Shown piece by piece: positions 1-10,339 of a stretch of 64,000 nucleotides of DNA. The position numbers were made by a program, and so were the translations under genes. Positions within the stretch are counted from its first letter, which is position 1. The number at the start of each line of letters is the position of its first letter. This stretch comes from Henricia sp. BOLD:AAB3569 (Eukaryota; Echinodermata; Asteroidea; Spinulosida; Echinasteridae), in contig JBBELK010000683.1 of assembly GCA_037783545.1 (NCBI GenBank), positions 744,001-808,000 of the forward strand. Reading direction: 5' to 3'. Below the pieces are notes generated by a model that was given only the letters and a program-made list of their open reading frames with translations, was not told the origin of the DNA and did no database searches.

Positions 1-23
1 TGGGAATACCGAGTGTCGTAGGC
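1..23 (+). rRNA. 5S rRNA, 3' end only (cut by window edge)
   Basis: The window opens inside a 5S gene. These 23 bases equal nucleotides 96-118 of the unit consensus and end with the GTCGTAGGC half of helix I, followed by a T5 run. Confidence 0.9.
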
Positions 24-63
24 ATTTTTGTTTTGTCGAGTAAAATATTGTTCTTCAGTAAAC

Positions 64-81
64 GTTTACAAATATGTAAAC
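64..81 (+). promoter_or_regulatory. Upstream dyad element, spacer class with GTTTAC/GTAAAC
   Basis: Between -31 and -14 of the gene at 95 lies GTTTAC, six bases, then GTAAAC, a perfect 6-bp inverted repeat. It replaces the TTTAAAA box seen at the same distance in other units. This spacer class has ATTTTTG or GCTTTTG at the start of the spacer and TTTTAAGC near the gene. A role in transcription start is inferred from position only. Confidence 0.4.
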
Positions 82-94
82 CTTTTAAGCATTC

Positions 95-212
95 GTCTAC
101 GACCATACCACATTGAATACACCGGTTCCCGTCTAATCACCGCAGTTAAGCAACGTTTGGCTCGGTCAGTACTTCGGTGGGAGACCACCTGGGAATACCG
201 AGTGTCGTAGGC
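95..212 (+). rRNA. 5S ribosomal RNA (first complete copy, reference copy)
   Basis: This is the 118-nt 5S RNA of the large ribosomal subunit. The ends GTCTACGAC and GTCGTAGGC form a 9-bp helix I, allowing one G-U pair. The segment GGTGG-GAGA-CCACC forms helix IV with a GAGA loop. The eukaryotic box around GTTAAGC lies at nt 51-57. One departure from most animal 5S RNAs is C instead of A at nt 49 (ACCGCAG rather than ACCGAAG), and nearly the whole array shares it. This copy also has TAATCACC and GTTTGGC where most copies have TGATCACC and GTTGGGC. The start is set by helix I pairing and the end by the pairing plus the T run that follows. Genes recur downstream at 284, 473, 661 and onward at about 189-bp spacing. 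Confidence 0.95.
144..191 (+). promoter_or_regulatory. 5S internal control region (A box, intermediate element, C box)
   Basis: By alignment with the well-studied animal 5S gene, nt 50-97 of this copy correspond to the TFIIIA/TFIIIC binding region. The A box starts at the AGTTAAGC stretch, the intermediate element is near the GGCTCGG stretch, and the C box covers the CTTCGGTGGGAGACCACC region. The limits are transferred from the known family, not measured here. The 12-nt deletion found in 33 array copies falls inside the C box. Confidence 0.65.
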
Positions 213-214
213 AC

Positions 215-218
215 TTTT
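215..218 (+). terminator. Pol III oligo-T terminator
   Basis: A T4 run begins two bases after the last helix I base of the gene at 95. Pol III terminates in such runs. Across the array the run varies by spacer class: T4 in most units, T5 in the GCATTTTTG class and T7 in the GCACTTTTTTTCTG class. Confidence 0.75.
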
Positions 219-283
219 GTTCTTTCGAGTAAAATATTGTTCTTCAGGAAACGTTCAAAATTAAGCAAACCTGTTAAGCATTC

Positions 284-401
284 GTCTACGACCATACCAC
301 ATTGAATACACTGGTTCCCGTCTGATCACCGCAGTTAAGCAACGTTGGGCTCGGTTAGTACTTCGGTGGGAGACCACATTGGAATACCGAGTGTCGTAGG
401 C
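284..401 (+). rRNA. 5S ribosomal RNA (TTCAAAA spacer class)
   Basis: A complete 118-nt copy with ACACTGG in place of ACACCGG, GGTTAGTAC in place of GGTCAGTAC, and CCACATTGGAA near the 3' end. The last change alters the side of helix IV/V facing GGTGG. Its upstream spacer reads CGTTCAAAATTAAGC, so the -30 box is TTCAAAA. The same copy type recurs at the same place in every higher-order repeat of the left half, for example starting near 1228 and 2172. Confidence 0.85.
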
Positions 402-442
402 ACTTTTTTTCTGTCGAGTAAAATATTGTTCTTCAGTGAACG

Positions 443-449
443 TTTAAAA
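443..449 (+). promoter_or_regulatory. TATA-like box TTTAAAA at -30 of the 5S gene at 473
   Basis: TTTAAAA lies at -30 to -24 from the gene start. Many invertebrate 5S genes have a TATA-like element there that helps place TFIIIB. This is the commonest upstream box in the array, and the two other spacer classes replace it. Confidence 0.5.
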
Positions 450-472
450 TTACGCAAACGTGTTAAGCATTC

Positions 473-589
473 GTCTACGACCATACCACACTGAATACAC
501 CGGTTCCCGTCTGATCAGCGCAGTTAAGCAACGTTGTGCTCGGTCAGTACTTAGGTGGGAGACCACCTGGGAATACCGAGTGAAGTAGT
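473..589 (+). pseudogene. 5S rRNA copy with damaged 3' strand of helix I
   Basis: The 3' end reads GAGTGAAGTAGTAC instead of GAGTGTCGTAGGCAC. This removes two helix I pairs and shortens the end by one base. The copy also has CAGCGCAG, GTTGTGC and CTTAGGTGGG. Helix I is needed for ribosomal protein binding, so this copy is probably not a good source of 5S RNA. A sister form keeps GTGTCGTAG but still ends in GTAGTAC (for example the copy ending near 1532). Both forms recur at fixed places in the higher-order repeats. Confidence 0.6.
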
Positions 590-660
590 ACTTTTGTTCT
601 GTCGAGTAAAATATTGTTCTTCAGTAAACGTTTAAAAATACGCAAACCTGTTAAGCATTC

Positions 661-778
661 GTCTATGACCATACCACATTAAATACACCGGTTCCCGTCT
701 GATCACCGCAGTTAAGCAACGTTGGGCTCGGTCAGTACTTCGGTGGGAGACCACCTGCGAATACCGAGAGTCGTAGGC
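661..778 (+). rRNA. 5S ribosomal RNA variant (GTCTATGAC / GAGAGTCG type)
   Basis: A complete copy of 118 nt. Helix I starts GTCTATGAC, so one G-C pair becomes G-U. The 3' half has CTGCGAATACCGAGAGTCG. It is preceded by a spacer with TTTAAAAATACGC and followed by the GCGCTTTTGTTTTG spacer. This gene-spacer combination is one of the most repeated in the array (again near 1605, 2549 and 8183, and throughout 11-35 kb). Confidence 0.8.
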
Positions 779-3304
779 GCTTTTGTTTTGTCGAGTAAAA
801 TATTGTTCTTCAGTAAACGTTTACAATTATGTAAACCTTTTAAGCATTCGTCTACGACCATACCACATTGAATACACCGGTTCCCGTCTGATCACCGCAG
901 TTAAGCAACGTTGGGCTCGGTCAGTACTTCGGTGGGAGACCACCTGGGAATACCGAGTGTCGTAGGCACTTTTTTTCTGTCGAGTAAAATATTGTTCTTC
1001 AGTAAACGTTTAAAATTACGCAAACCTGTTAAGCATTCGTCTACGACCATACCACATTGAATACACCGGTTCCCGTCTGATCACCGCAGTTAAGCAACGT
1101 TGGGCTCGGTCAGTACTTCGGTGGGAGACCACCTGGGAATACCGAGTGTCGTAGGCACTTTTGTTCTTTCGAGTAAAATATTGTTCTTCAGGAAACGTTC
1201 AAAATTAAGCAAACCTGTTAAGCATTCGTCTACGACCATACCACATTGAATACACTGGTTCCCGTCTGATCACCGCAGTTAAGCAACGTTGGGCTCGGTT
1301 AGTACTTCGGTGGGAGACCACATTGGAATACCGAGTGTCGTAGGCACTTTTTTTCTGTCGAGTAAAATATTGTTCTTCAGTGAACGTTTAAAATTACGCA
1401 AACGTGTTAAGCATTCGTCTACGACCATACCACACTGAATACACCGGTTCCCGTCTGATCAGCGCAGTTAAGCAACGTTGTGCTCGGTCAGTACTTAGGT
1501 GGGAGACCACCTGGGAATACCGAGTGTCGTAGTACTTTTGTTCTGTCGAGTAAAATATTGTTCTTCAGTAAACGTTTAAAAATACGCAAACCTGTTAAGC
1601 ATTCGTCTATGACCATACCACATTAAATACACCGGTTCCCGTCTGATCACCGCAGTTAAGCAACGTTGGGCTCGGTCAGTACTTCGGTGGGAGACCACCT
1701 GCGAATACCGAGAGTCGTAGGCGCTTTTGTTTTGTCGAGTAAAATATTGTTCTTCAGTAAACGTTTACAATTATGTAAACCTTTTAAGCATTCGTCTACG
1801 ACCATACCACATTGAATACACCGGTTCCCGTCTGATCACCGCAGTTAAGCAACGTTGGGCTCGGTCAGTACTTCGGTGGGAGACCACCTGGGAATACCGA
1901 GTGTCGTAGGCATTTTTGTTTTGTCGAGTAAAATATTGTTCTTCAGTAAACGTTTACAAATATGTAAACCTTTTAAGCATTCGTCTACGACCATACCACA
2001 TTGAATACACCGGTTCCCGTCTGATCACCGCAGTTAAGCAACGTTGGGCTCGGTCAGTACTTCGGTGGGAGACCACCTGGGAATACCGAGTGTCGTAGGC
2101 ACTTTTGTTCTTTCGAGTAAAATATTGTTCTTCAGGAAACGTTCAAAATTAAGCAAACCTGTTAAGCATTCGTCTACGACCATACCACATTGAATACACT
2201 GGTTCCCGTCTGATCACCGCAGTTAAGCAACGTTGGGCTCGGTTAGTACTTCGGTGGGAGACCACATTGGAATACCGAGTGTCGTAGGCACTTTTTTTCT
2301 GTCGAGTAAAATATTGTTCTTCAGTGAACGTTTAAAATTACGCAAACGTGTTAAGCATTCGTCTACGACCATACCACACTGAATACACCGGTTCCCGTCT
2401 GATCAGCGCAGTTAAGCAACGTTGTGCTCGGTCAGTACTTAGGTGGGAGACCACCTGGGAATACCGAGTGAAGTAGTACTTTTGTTCTGTCGAGTAAAAT
2501 ATTGTTCTTCAGTAAACGTTTAAAAATACGCAAACCTGTTAAGCATTCGTCTATGACCATACCACATTAAATACACCGGTTCCCGTCTGATCACCGCAGT
2601 TAAGCAACGTTGGGCTCGGTCAGTACTTCGGTGGGAGACCACCTGCGAATACCGAGAGTCGTAGGCGCTTTTGTTTTGTCGAGTAAAGTATTGTTCTTCA
2701 GTAAACGTTTACAATTATGTAAACCTTTTAAGCATTCGTCTACGACCATACCACATTGAATACACCGGTTCCCGTCTGATCACCGCAGTTAAGCAACGTT
2801 GGGCTCGGTCAGTACTTCGGTGGGAGACCACCTTGGAATACCGAGTGTCGTAGGCACTTTTTTTCTGTCGAGTAAAATATTGTTCTTCAGTGAACGTTTA
2901 AAATTACGCAAACGTGTTAAGCATTCGTCTACGACCATACCACACTGAATACACCGGTTCCCGTCTGATCACCGCAGTTAAGCAACGTTGGGCTCGGTCA
3001 GTACTTCGGTGGGAGACCACCTTGGAATACCGAGTGTCGTAGGCACTTTTTTTCTGTCGAGTAAAATATTGTTCTTCAGTGAACGTTTAAAATTACGCAA
3101 ACGTGTTAAGCATTCGTCTACGACCATACCACACTGAATACACCGGTTCCCGTCTGATCACCGCAGTTAAGCAACGTTGTGCTCGGTCAGTACTTAGGTG
3201 GGAGACCACCTGCGAATACCGAGAGTCGTAGGCGCTTTTGTTTTGTCGAGTAAAATATTGTTCTTCAGTAAACGTTTACAATTATGTAAACCTTTTAAGC
3301 ATTC

Positions 3305-3410
3305 GTCTACGACCATACCACATTGAATACACCGGTTCCCGTCTGATCACCGCAGTTAAGCAACGTTGGGCTCGGTCAGTACTTCGGTGGGAATACCGAG
3401 TGTCGTAGGC
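3305..3410 (+). pseudogene. 5S pseudogene with 12-nt helix IV deletion (type copy of 33)
   Basis: The sequence goes from CGGTGGGA straight to ATACCGAG. It lacks 12 nt that lie between two GGGA repeats, so one GGGA remains. The loss removes the GAGA loop and 3' strand of helix IV and part of the Pol III C box, leaving 106 nt. Copies with this deletion end at 3410, 6230, 7352, 8473, 9406, 10339, 12971, 15792, 18424, 21056, 23500, 26321, 27065, 28186, 29687, 31942, 32686, 33807, 35308, 35863, 36418, 39427, 39982, 41292, 41847, 47312, 48811, 49616, 50360, 52994, 54494, 58061 and 59561. Each begins 105 bases earlier, or 106 for 52994 and 58061. Two (54494, 59561) also read GGGAAAACC. Confidence 0.85.
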
Positions 3411-3481
3411 ACTTTTGTTCTGTCGAGTAAAATATTGTTCTTCAGTAAACGTTTAAAATTACGCAAACCTGGTAAGCATTC

Positions 3482-3599
3482 GTCTACGACCATACCACAT
3501 TAAATACACCGGTTCCCGTCTGATCACCGAAGTTAAGCAACGTTGGGATCGGTCAGTTCTTCGGTGGAAGACCACCTGGGAATACCGAGTGTCGTAGGC
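3482..3599 (+). rRNA. 5S rRNA variant with canonical ACCGAAG box
   Basis: This copy has A at nt 49 (ACCGAAGTTAAGC), as in most eukaryotic 5S RNAs, where nearly all other array copies have C. It travels with two linked changes: an upstream spacer ending CTGGTAAGCATTC and GTGGAAGACC in helix IV. The same haplotype starts at 5181, 51376, 52699, 53633, 56443, 57766 and 58700, and the last copy of the window (63896) carries the box too. This copy also has private changes (GGGATCGG, CAGTTCTTC). Confidence 0.75.
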
Positions 3600-6500
3600 A
3601 CTTTTGTTCTGTCGAGTAAAATATTGTTCTTCAGTAAACGTTTAAAATTACGCAAACCTGTTAAGCATTCGTCTACGACCATACACATTAAATACACCGG
3701 TTCCCGTCTGATCACCGCAGTTAAGCAACGTTGGGCTCGGTCAGTACTTCGGTGGGAGACCACCTTGGAATACCGAGTGTCGTAGGCACTTGTTTTCTGT
3801 CGAGTAAAATATTGTTCTTCAGTGAACGTTTAAAATTACGCAAACCTGTTAAGCATTCGTCTACGACCATACCACATTAAATACACCGGTACCCGTCTGA
3901 ACACCGCAGTTAAGCAACGTTGGGCTCGGTCAGTACTTAGGTGGGAGACCACCTGGGAATACCGAGTGTCGTAGGCACTTTTGTTCTGTCGAGTAAAATA
4001 TTGTTCTTCAGTAAACGTTTAAAATTACGAAAACCTGTTAAGCATTCGTCTAGGACCATACCACATTAAATACACCGGTTCCCGTCTGATCACCGCAGTT
4101 AAGCAACGTTGGGCTCGGTCAGTACTTCGGTGGGAGACCACCTTGGAATACCGAGTGTCGTAGGCACTTTTTTCTGTGGAGTAAAATATTGTTCTTCAGT
4201 GAACGTTTAAAATTACGCAAACCTGTTTAGCATTCGTCTACGACCATACCACACTGAATACACCGGTTCCCGTCTGATCACCGCAGTTGAGCAACGTTGT
4301 GCTCGGTCAGTACTTAGGTGGGAGACCACCTGGGAATACCGAGTGTCGTAGGCACTTTTGTTCTGTCGAGTAAAATATTGTTCTTCAGTAAACGTTTAAA
4401 AATACGCAAACCTGTTAGGCATTCGTCTATGACCATACCACTTTAAATACACCGGTTCCCGTCTGATCACCGCAGTTAAGCAACGTTGGGCTCGGTCAGT
4501 ACTTCGGTGGGAGACCACCTGGGAATACCGAGTGTCGTAGGCACTTTTGTTCTGTCGAGTAAAATATTGTTATTCAGTAAACGTTTACAATTACGCAAAC
4601 CTTTTAAGCATTCGTCCACGAACATACCACATTGAATACACCGGTTCCCGTCTGATCACCGCAGTTAAGCAACGTTGGGCTCGGTCAGTACTTCGGTGGG
4701 AGACCACCTTGGAATACCGAGTGTCGTAGGCACTTTTGTTCTGTCGAGTAAAATATTGTTCTTCAGTAAACGTTTAAAATTACGCAAACCTGTTAAGCAT
4801 TCGTCTAGGACCATACCACAGTAAATACACCGGTTCCCGTCTGATCACCGCAGTTAAGCAACGTTGGGCTCGGTCAGTACTTCGGTGGGAGACCACCTGG
4901 GAATACCGAGAGTCGTAGGCGCTTTTGTTTTGTCGAGTAAAATATTGTTCTTCAGTAAACGTTTACAATTATGTAAACCTTTTAAGCATTGGTCTACGAC
5001 CATACCACAGTGAATACACCGGTTCCCGTCTAATCACCGCAGTTAAGCAACGTTGGGCTCGGTCAGTACTTCGGTGGGAGACCACCTTGGAATACCGAGT
5101 GTCGTAGGCACTTTTGTTCTGTCGAGTAAAATATTGTTCTTCAGTGAACGTTTAAAATTACGCAAACCTGGTAAGCATTCGTCTACGACCATACCACATT
5201 AAATACACCGGTTCCCGTCTGATCACCGAAGTTAAGCAACGTTGGGCTCGGTCAGTACTTCGGTGGAAGACCAACTGGGAATAGCGAGTGTCGTAGGCAC
5301 TTTTGTTCTGTCGAGTAAAATATTGTTCTTCAGTAAACGTTTAAATTACGCAAACCTGTTAAGCATTCGTCTACGACCATACCACATGGAATACACCGGT
5401 TCCCGTCTGGTCACCGCGGTTAAGCAACGTTGGGCTCGGTCAGTACTTCGGTGGGAGATCACCTGGGAATACCGAGTGTCGTAGGCATTTTTGTTTTGTC
5501 GAGTAAAATATTGTTCTTCAGTTAACGTTTACAATTATGTAAACCTTTTAAGCATTCGTCTACGACCATACCGCACTGAATACACCGGTTCCCGTCTGGT
5601 CACCGCAGTTAAGCAACGTTGGGCTCGGTCAGTACTTCGGTGGGAGACCACCTGGGAATACCGAGTGTCGTAGGAACTTTTGTTCTGTCGAGTAAAATAT
5701 TGTTCTTCAGTAAACGTTTAAAATTACGCAAACCTGTTAAGCATTTGTCCACGACCATACCACATTAAATACATCGATTCCCGTCTTATCACCGCAGTTA
5801 AGCAACGTTGGGCTCGGTCAGTACTTCGGTGGGAGACCACCTTGGAATACCGAGTGTCGTAGGCACTTTTGTTCTGTCGAGTAAAATATTGTTCTTCAGG
5901 AAACGTTCAAAATTAAGCAAACCTGTTAAGCATTCGTCTACGACCATACCACATTGAATACACCGGTTCCCGTCTGATCACCGCAGTTAAGCAACGTTGG
6001 GCTCGGTCAGTACTTCGGTGGGAGACCATCTGGGAATACCGAGTGTCGTAGGCATTTTTGTTTTGTCGAGTAAAATATTGTTCTTCAGTAAACGTTTACA
6101 ATTATGTAAACCTTTTAAGCATTCGTCTACGACCATACCACATTGAATACACCGGTTCCCGTCTGATCAGCGCAGTTAAGCAACGTTGGGCTCGGTCAGT
6201 ACTTCGGTGGGAATACCGAGTGTCGTAGGCACTTTTGTTCTGTCGAGTAAAATATTGTTCTTCAGTAAACGTTTAAATTTACGCAAACCTGTTAAGCATT
6301 CGTCTACGACCATACCACATTGAATACACCGGTTCCCGTCTGATCACCGCAGTTAAGCAACGTTGGGCTCGGTTAGTACTTCGGTGGGAGACCACCTGCG
6401 AATACCGAGTGTCGTAGGCGCTTTTGTTCTGTCGAGTAAAATATTGTTCTTCAGTAAACGTTTAAAATTACGCAATCCTGTTAAGCATTCGTCTACGACC

Positions 6501-8473
6501 ATACCACATGGAATACACCGGTTCCCGTCTGGTCACCGCGGTTAAGCAACGTTGGGCTCGGTCAGTACTTCGGTGGGAGATCACCTGGGAATACCGAGTG
6601 TCGTAGGCATTTTTGTTTTGTCGAGTAAAATATTGTTCTTCAGTTAACGTTTACAATTATGTAAACCTTTTAAGCATTCGTCTACGACCATACCGCACTG
6701 AATACACCGGTTCCCGTCTGGTCACCGCAGTTAAGCAACGTTGGGCTCGGTCAGTACTTCGGTGGGAGACCACCTGGGAATACCGAGTGTCGTAGGAACT
6801 TTTGTTCTGTCGAGTAAAATATTGTTCTTCAGTAAACGTTTAAAATTACGCAAACCTGTTAAGCATTTGTCTACGACCATACCACATTAAATACATCGGT
6901 TCCCGTCTGATCACCGCAGTTAAGCAACGTTGGGCTCGGTCAGTACTTCGGTGGGAGACCACCTTGGAATACCGAGTGTCGTAGGCACTTTTGTTCTGTC
7001 GAGTAAAATATTGTTCTTCAGGAAACGTTCAAAATTAAGCAAACCTGTTAAGCATTCGTCTACGACCATACCACATTGAATACACCGGTTCCCGTCTGAT
7101 CACCGCAGTTAAGCAACGTTGGGCTCGGTCAGTACTTCGGTGGGAGACCATCTGGGAATACCGAGTGTCGTAGGCATTTTTGTTTTGTCGAGTAAAATAT
7201 TGTTATTCAGTAAACGTTTACAATTATGTAAACCTTTTAAGCATTCGTCTACGACCATACCACATTGAATACACCGGTTCCCGTCTGATCAGCGCAGTTA
7301 AGCAACGTTGGGCTCGGTCAGTACTTCGGTGGGAATACCGAGTGTCGTAGGCACTTTTGTTCTGTCGAGAAAAATATTGTTCTTCAGTAAACGTTTAAAA
7401 TTACGCAAACCTGTTAAGCATTCGTCTACGACCATACCACACTAAATACACCGGTTCCCGTCTGATCACCGCAGTTAAGCAACGTTGGGCTCGGTTAGTA
7501 CTTCGGTGGGAGACCACCTGCGAATACCGAGTGTCGTAGGCGCTTTTGTTCTGTCGAGTAAAATATTGTTCTTCAGTAAACGTTTAAAATTACGCAAACC
7601 TGTTAAGCATTCGTCTACGACCATACCACATTGAATACACCGGTTCCCGTCTGATCACCGCAGTTAAGCAACGTTGGGCTCGGTCAGTACTTCGGTGGGA
7701 GACCACCTGGGAATACCGAGTGTCGTAGGCATTTTTATTTTGTCGAGTAAAATATTGTTCTTCAGTGAACGTTTAAAATTACGCAAACGTGTTAAGCATT
7801 CGTCTACGACCATACCACACTGAATACACCGGTTCCCGTCTGATCACTGCAGTTAAGCAACGTTTGGCTCGGTCAGTACTTCGGTGGGAGACCACCTGGG
7901 AATACCGAGTGTCGTAGGCATTTTTGTTTTGTCGAGTAAAATATTGTTCTTCAGTAAACGTTTACAATTATGTAAACCTTTTAAGCATTCGTCTACGACC
8001 ATACCACATTGAATACACCGGTTCCCGTCTGATCACCGCAGTTAAGCAACGTTGGGCTCGGTCAGTACTTCGGTGGGAGACCACCTGGGAATACCGAGTG
8101 TCGTAGTACTTTTGTTCTGTCGAGTAAAATATTGTTCTTCAGTAAACGTTTAAAAATACGCAAACCTGTTAAGCATTCGTCTATGACCATACCACATTAA
8201 ATACACCGGTTCCCGTCTGATCACCGCAGTTAAGCAACGTTGGGCTCGGTCAGTACTTCGGTGGGAGACCACCTGCGAATACCGAGAGTCGTAGGCGCTT
8301 TTGTTTTGTCGAGTAAAATATTGTTCTTCAGTAAACGTTTACAATTATGTAAACCTTTTAAGCATTCGTCTACGACCATACCACACTAAATACACCGGTT
8401 CCCGTCTGATCACCGCAGTTAAGCAACGTTGGGCTCGGTCAGTACTTCGGTGGGAATACCGAGTGTCGTAGGC

Positions 8474-10339
8474 ACTTTTGTTCTGTCGAGTAAAATATTG
8501 TTCTTCAGTAAACGTTTAAAATTACGCAAACCTGTTAAGCATTCGTCTATGACCATACCACATTAAATACACCGGTTCCCGTCTGATCACCGCAGTTAAG
8601 CAACGTTGGGCTCGGTCAGTACTTCGGTGGGAGACCACCTGCGAATACCGAGAGTCGTAGGCGCTTTTGTTTTGTCGAGTAAAATATTGTTCTTCAGTAA
8701 ACGTTTACAATTATGTAAACCTTTTAAGCATTCGTCTACGACCATACCACATTGAATACACCGGTTCCCGTCTGATCACCGCAGTTAAGCAACGTTGGGC
8801 TCGGTCAGTACTTCGGTGGGAGACCACCTGGGAATACCGAGTGTCGTAGGCATTTTTGTTTTGTCGAGTAAAATATTGTTCTTCAGTAAACGTTTACAAA
8901 TATGTAAACCTTTTAAGCATTCGTCGACGACCATACTACATTGAATACACCGGTTTCCGTCTAATCACCGCAGTTAAGCAACGTTTGGCTCGGTCAGTAC
9001 TTCGGTGGGAGACCACCTTGGAATACCGAGTGTCGTAGGCACTTTTTTTCTGTCGAGTAAAATATTGTTCTTCAGTGAACGTTTAAAATTACGCAAACGT
9101 GTTAAGCATTCGTCTACGACCATACCACACTGAATACACCGGTTCCCGTCTGATCACCGCAGTTAAGCAACGTTGTGCTCGGTCAGTACTTAGGTGGGAG
9201 ACCACCTGCGAATACCGAGAGTCGTAGGCGCTTTTGTTTTGTCGAGTAAAATATTGTTCTTCAGTAAACGTTTACAATTATGTAAACCTTTTAAGCATTC
9301 GTCTACGACCATACCACATTGAATACACCGGTTCCCGTCTGATCACCGCAGTTAAGCAACGTTGGGCTCGGTCAGTACTTCGGTGGGAATACCGAGTGTC
9401 GTAGGCACTTTTGTTCTGTCGAGTAAAATATTGTTCTTCAGTAAACGTTTAAAATTACGCAAACCTGTTAGGCATTCGTCTACGACCATACCACACTAAA
9501 TACACCGGTTCCCGTCTGATCACCGCAGTTAAGCAACGTTGGGCTCGGTCAGTACTTCGGTGGGAGACCACCTGGGAATACCGAGTGTCGTAGGCACTTT
9601 TGTTCTGTCGAGTAAAATATTGTTCTTCAGGAAACGTTCAAAATTAAGCAAACCTGTTAAGCATTCGTCTCCGACCATACCACATTGAATACACCGGTTC
9701 CCGTCTGATCACCGCAGTTAAGCAACGTTGGGCTCGGTCAGTACTTCGGTGGGAGACCACCTGGGAATACCGAGTGTCGTAGGCATTTTTGTTTTGTCGA
9801 GTAAAATATTGTTCTTCAGTAAACGTTTACAATTATGTAAACCTTTTAAGCATTCGTCTACGACCATACCACATTGAATACACCGGTTCCCGTCTGATCA
9901 CCGCAGTTAAGCAACGTTTGGCTCGGTCAGTACTTCGGTGGGAGACCACCTGGGAATACCGAGTGTCGTAGGCACTTTTGTTCTTTCGAGTAAAATATTG
10001 TTCTTCAGGAAACGTTCAAAATTAAGCAAACCTGTTAAGCATTCGTCTACGACCATACCACATTGAATACACTGGTTCCCGTCTGATCACCGCAGTTAAG
10101 CAACGTTGGGCTCGGTTAGTACTTCGGTGGGAGACCACATTGGAATACCGAGTGTCGTAGGCACTTTTTTTCTGTCGAGTAAAATATTGTTCTTCAGTGA
10201 ACGTTTAAAATTACGCAAACGTGTTAAGCATTCGTCTACGACCATACCACACTGAATACACCGGTTCCCGTCTGATCAGCGCAGTTAAGCAACGTTGTGC
10301 TCGGTCAGTACTTCGGTGGGAATACCGAGTGTCGTAGGC
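8474..10339 (+). repeat. Tandem five-unit blocks, 933 bp period
   Basis: Deleted-copy markers ending at 8473, 9406 and 10339 are 933 bp apart, which equals four 189-bp units plus one 177-bp unit. The segment from about 8670 to 10500 reappears at about 22760-24600 with a constant offset of 14094 bp. It includes an unusual unit at 8856-9038 (GTCGACGACC, ATACTACATT, GGTTTCCG) whose match starts at 22950. Confidence 0.75.

Larger units (their letters stand above)
28..2853 (+). repeat. Five-unit higher-order repeat, 944 bp period
   Basis: Diagnostic units recur exactly 944 bp apart (unit frames starting 783, 1727 and 2671). The period equals four 189-bp units and one 188-bp unit. The order of variants is kept: dyad-spacer unit, TTCAAAA unit, T7 unit, GTAGTAC unit, GTCTATG unit. 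One copy (about 1727-2100) holds an extra dyad-spacer unit with AAATATG, so it was extended by one whole unit. Confidence 0.85.
2854..8473 (+). repeat. Less homogenised stretch of the 5S array
   Basis: The units are still head to tail, but many carry changes not seen elsewhere: TAGGACC in helix I, CATCGATTCC, GTACCCG, CTGGTCACCGCGG, and GCACTTGTTTTCTG in the spacer. A six-unit duplication (1122 bp) links about 5491-6612 to 6613-7734. The deleted-copy markers at 6125-6230 and 7247-7352 keep the same spacing. Higher-order structure is otherwise weak, as expected for older or less often converted units. Confidence 0.7.

Noticed and set aside
3533-3763. Minus-strand ORF of 76 codons and the similar 65-codon frames at 51427, 52750, 56494 and 57817
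   Set aside because: These are antisense reading frames across two neighbouring 5S units, opened by unit variants such as CGAAG and an extra A in CATGGAAATAC. No coding evidence.
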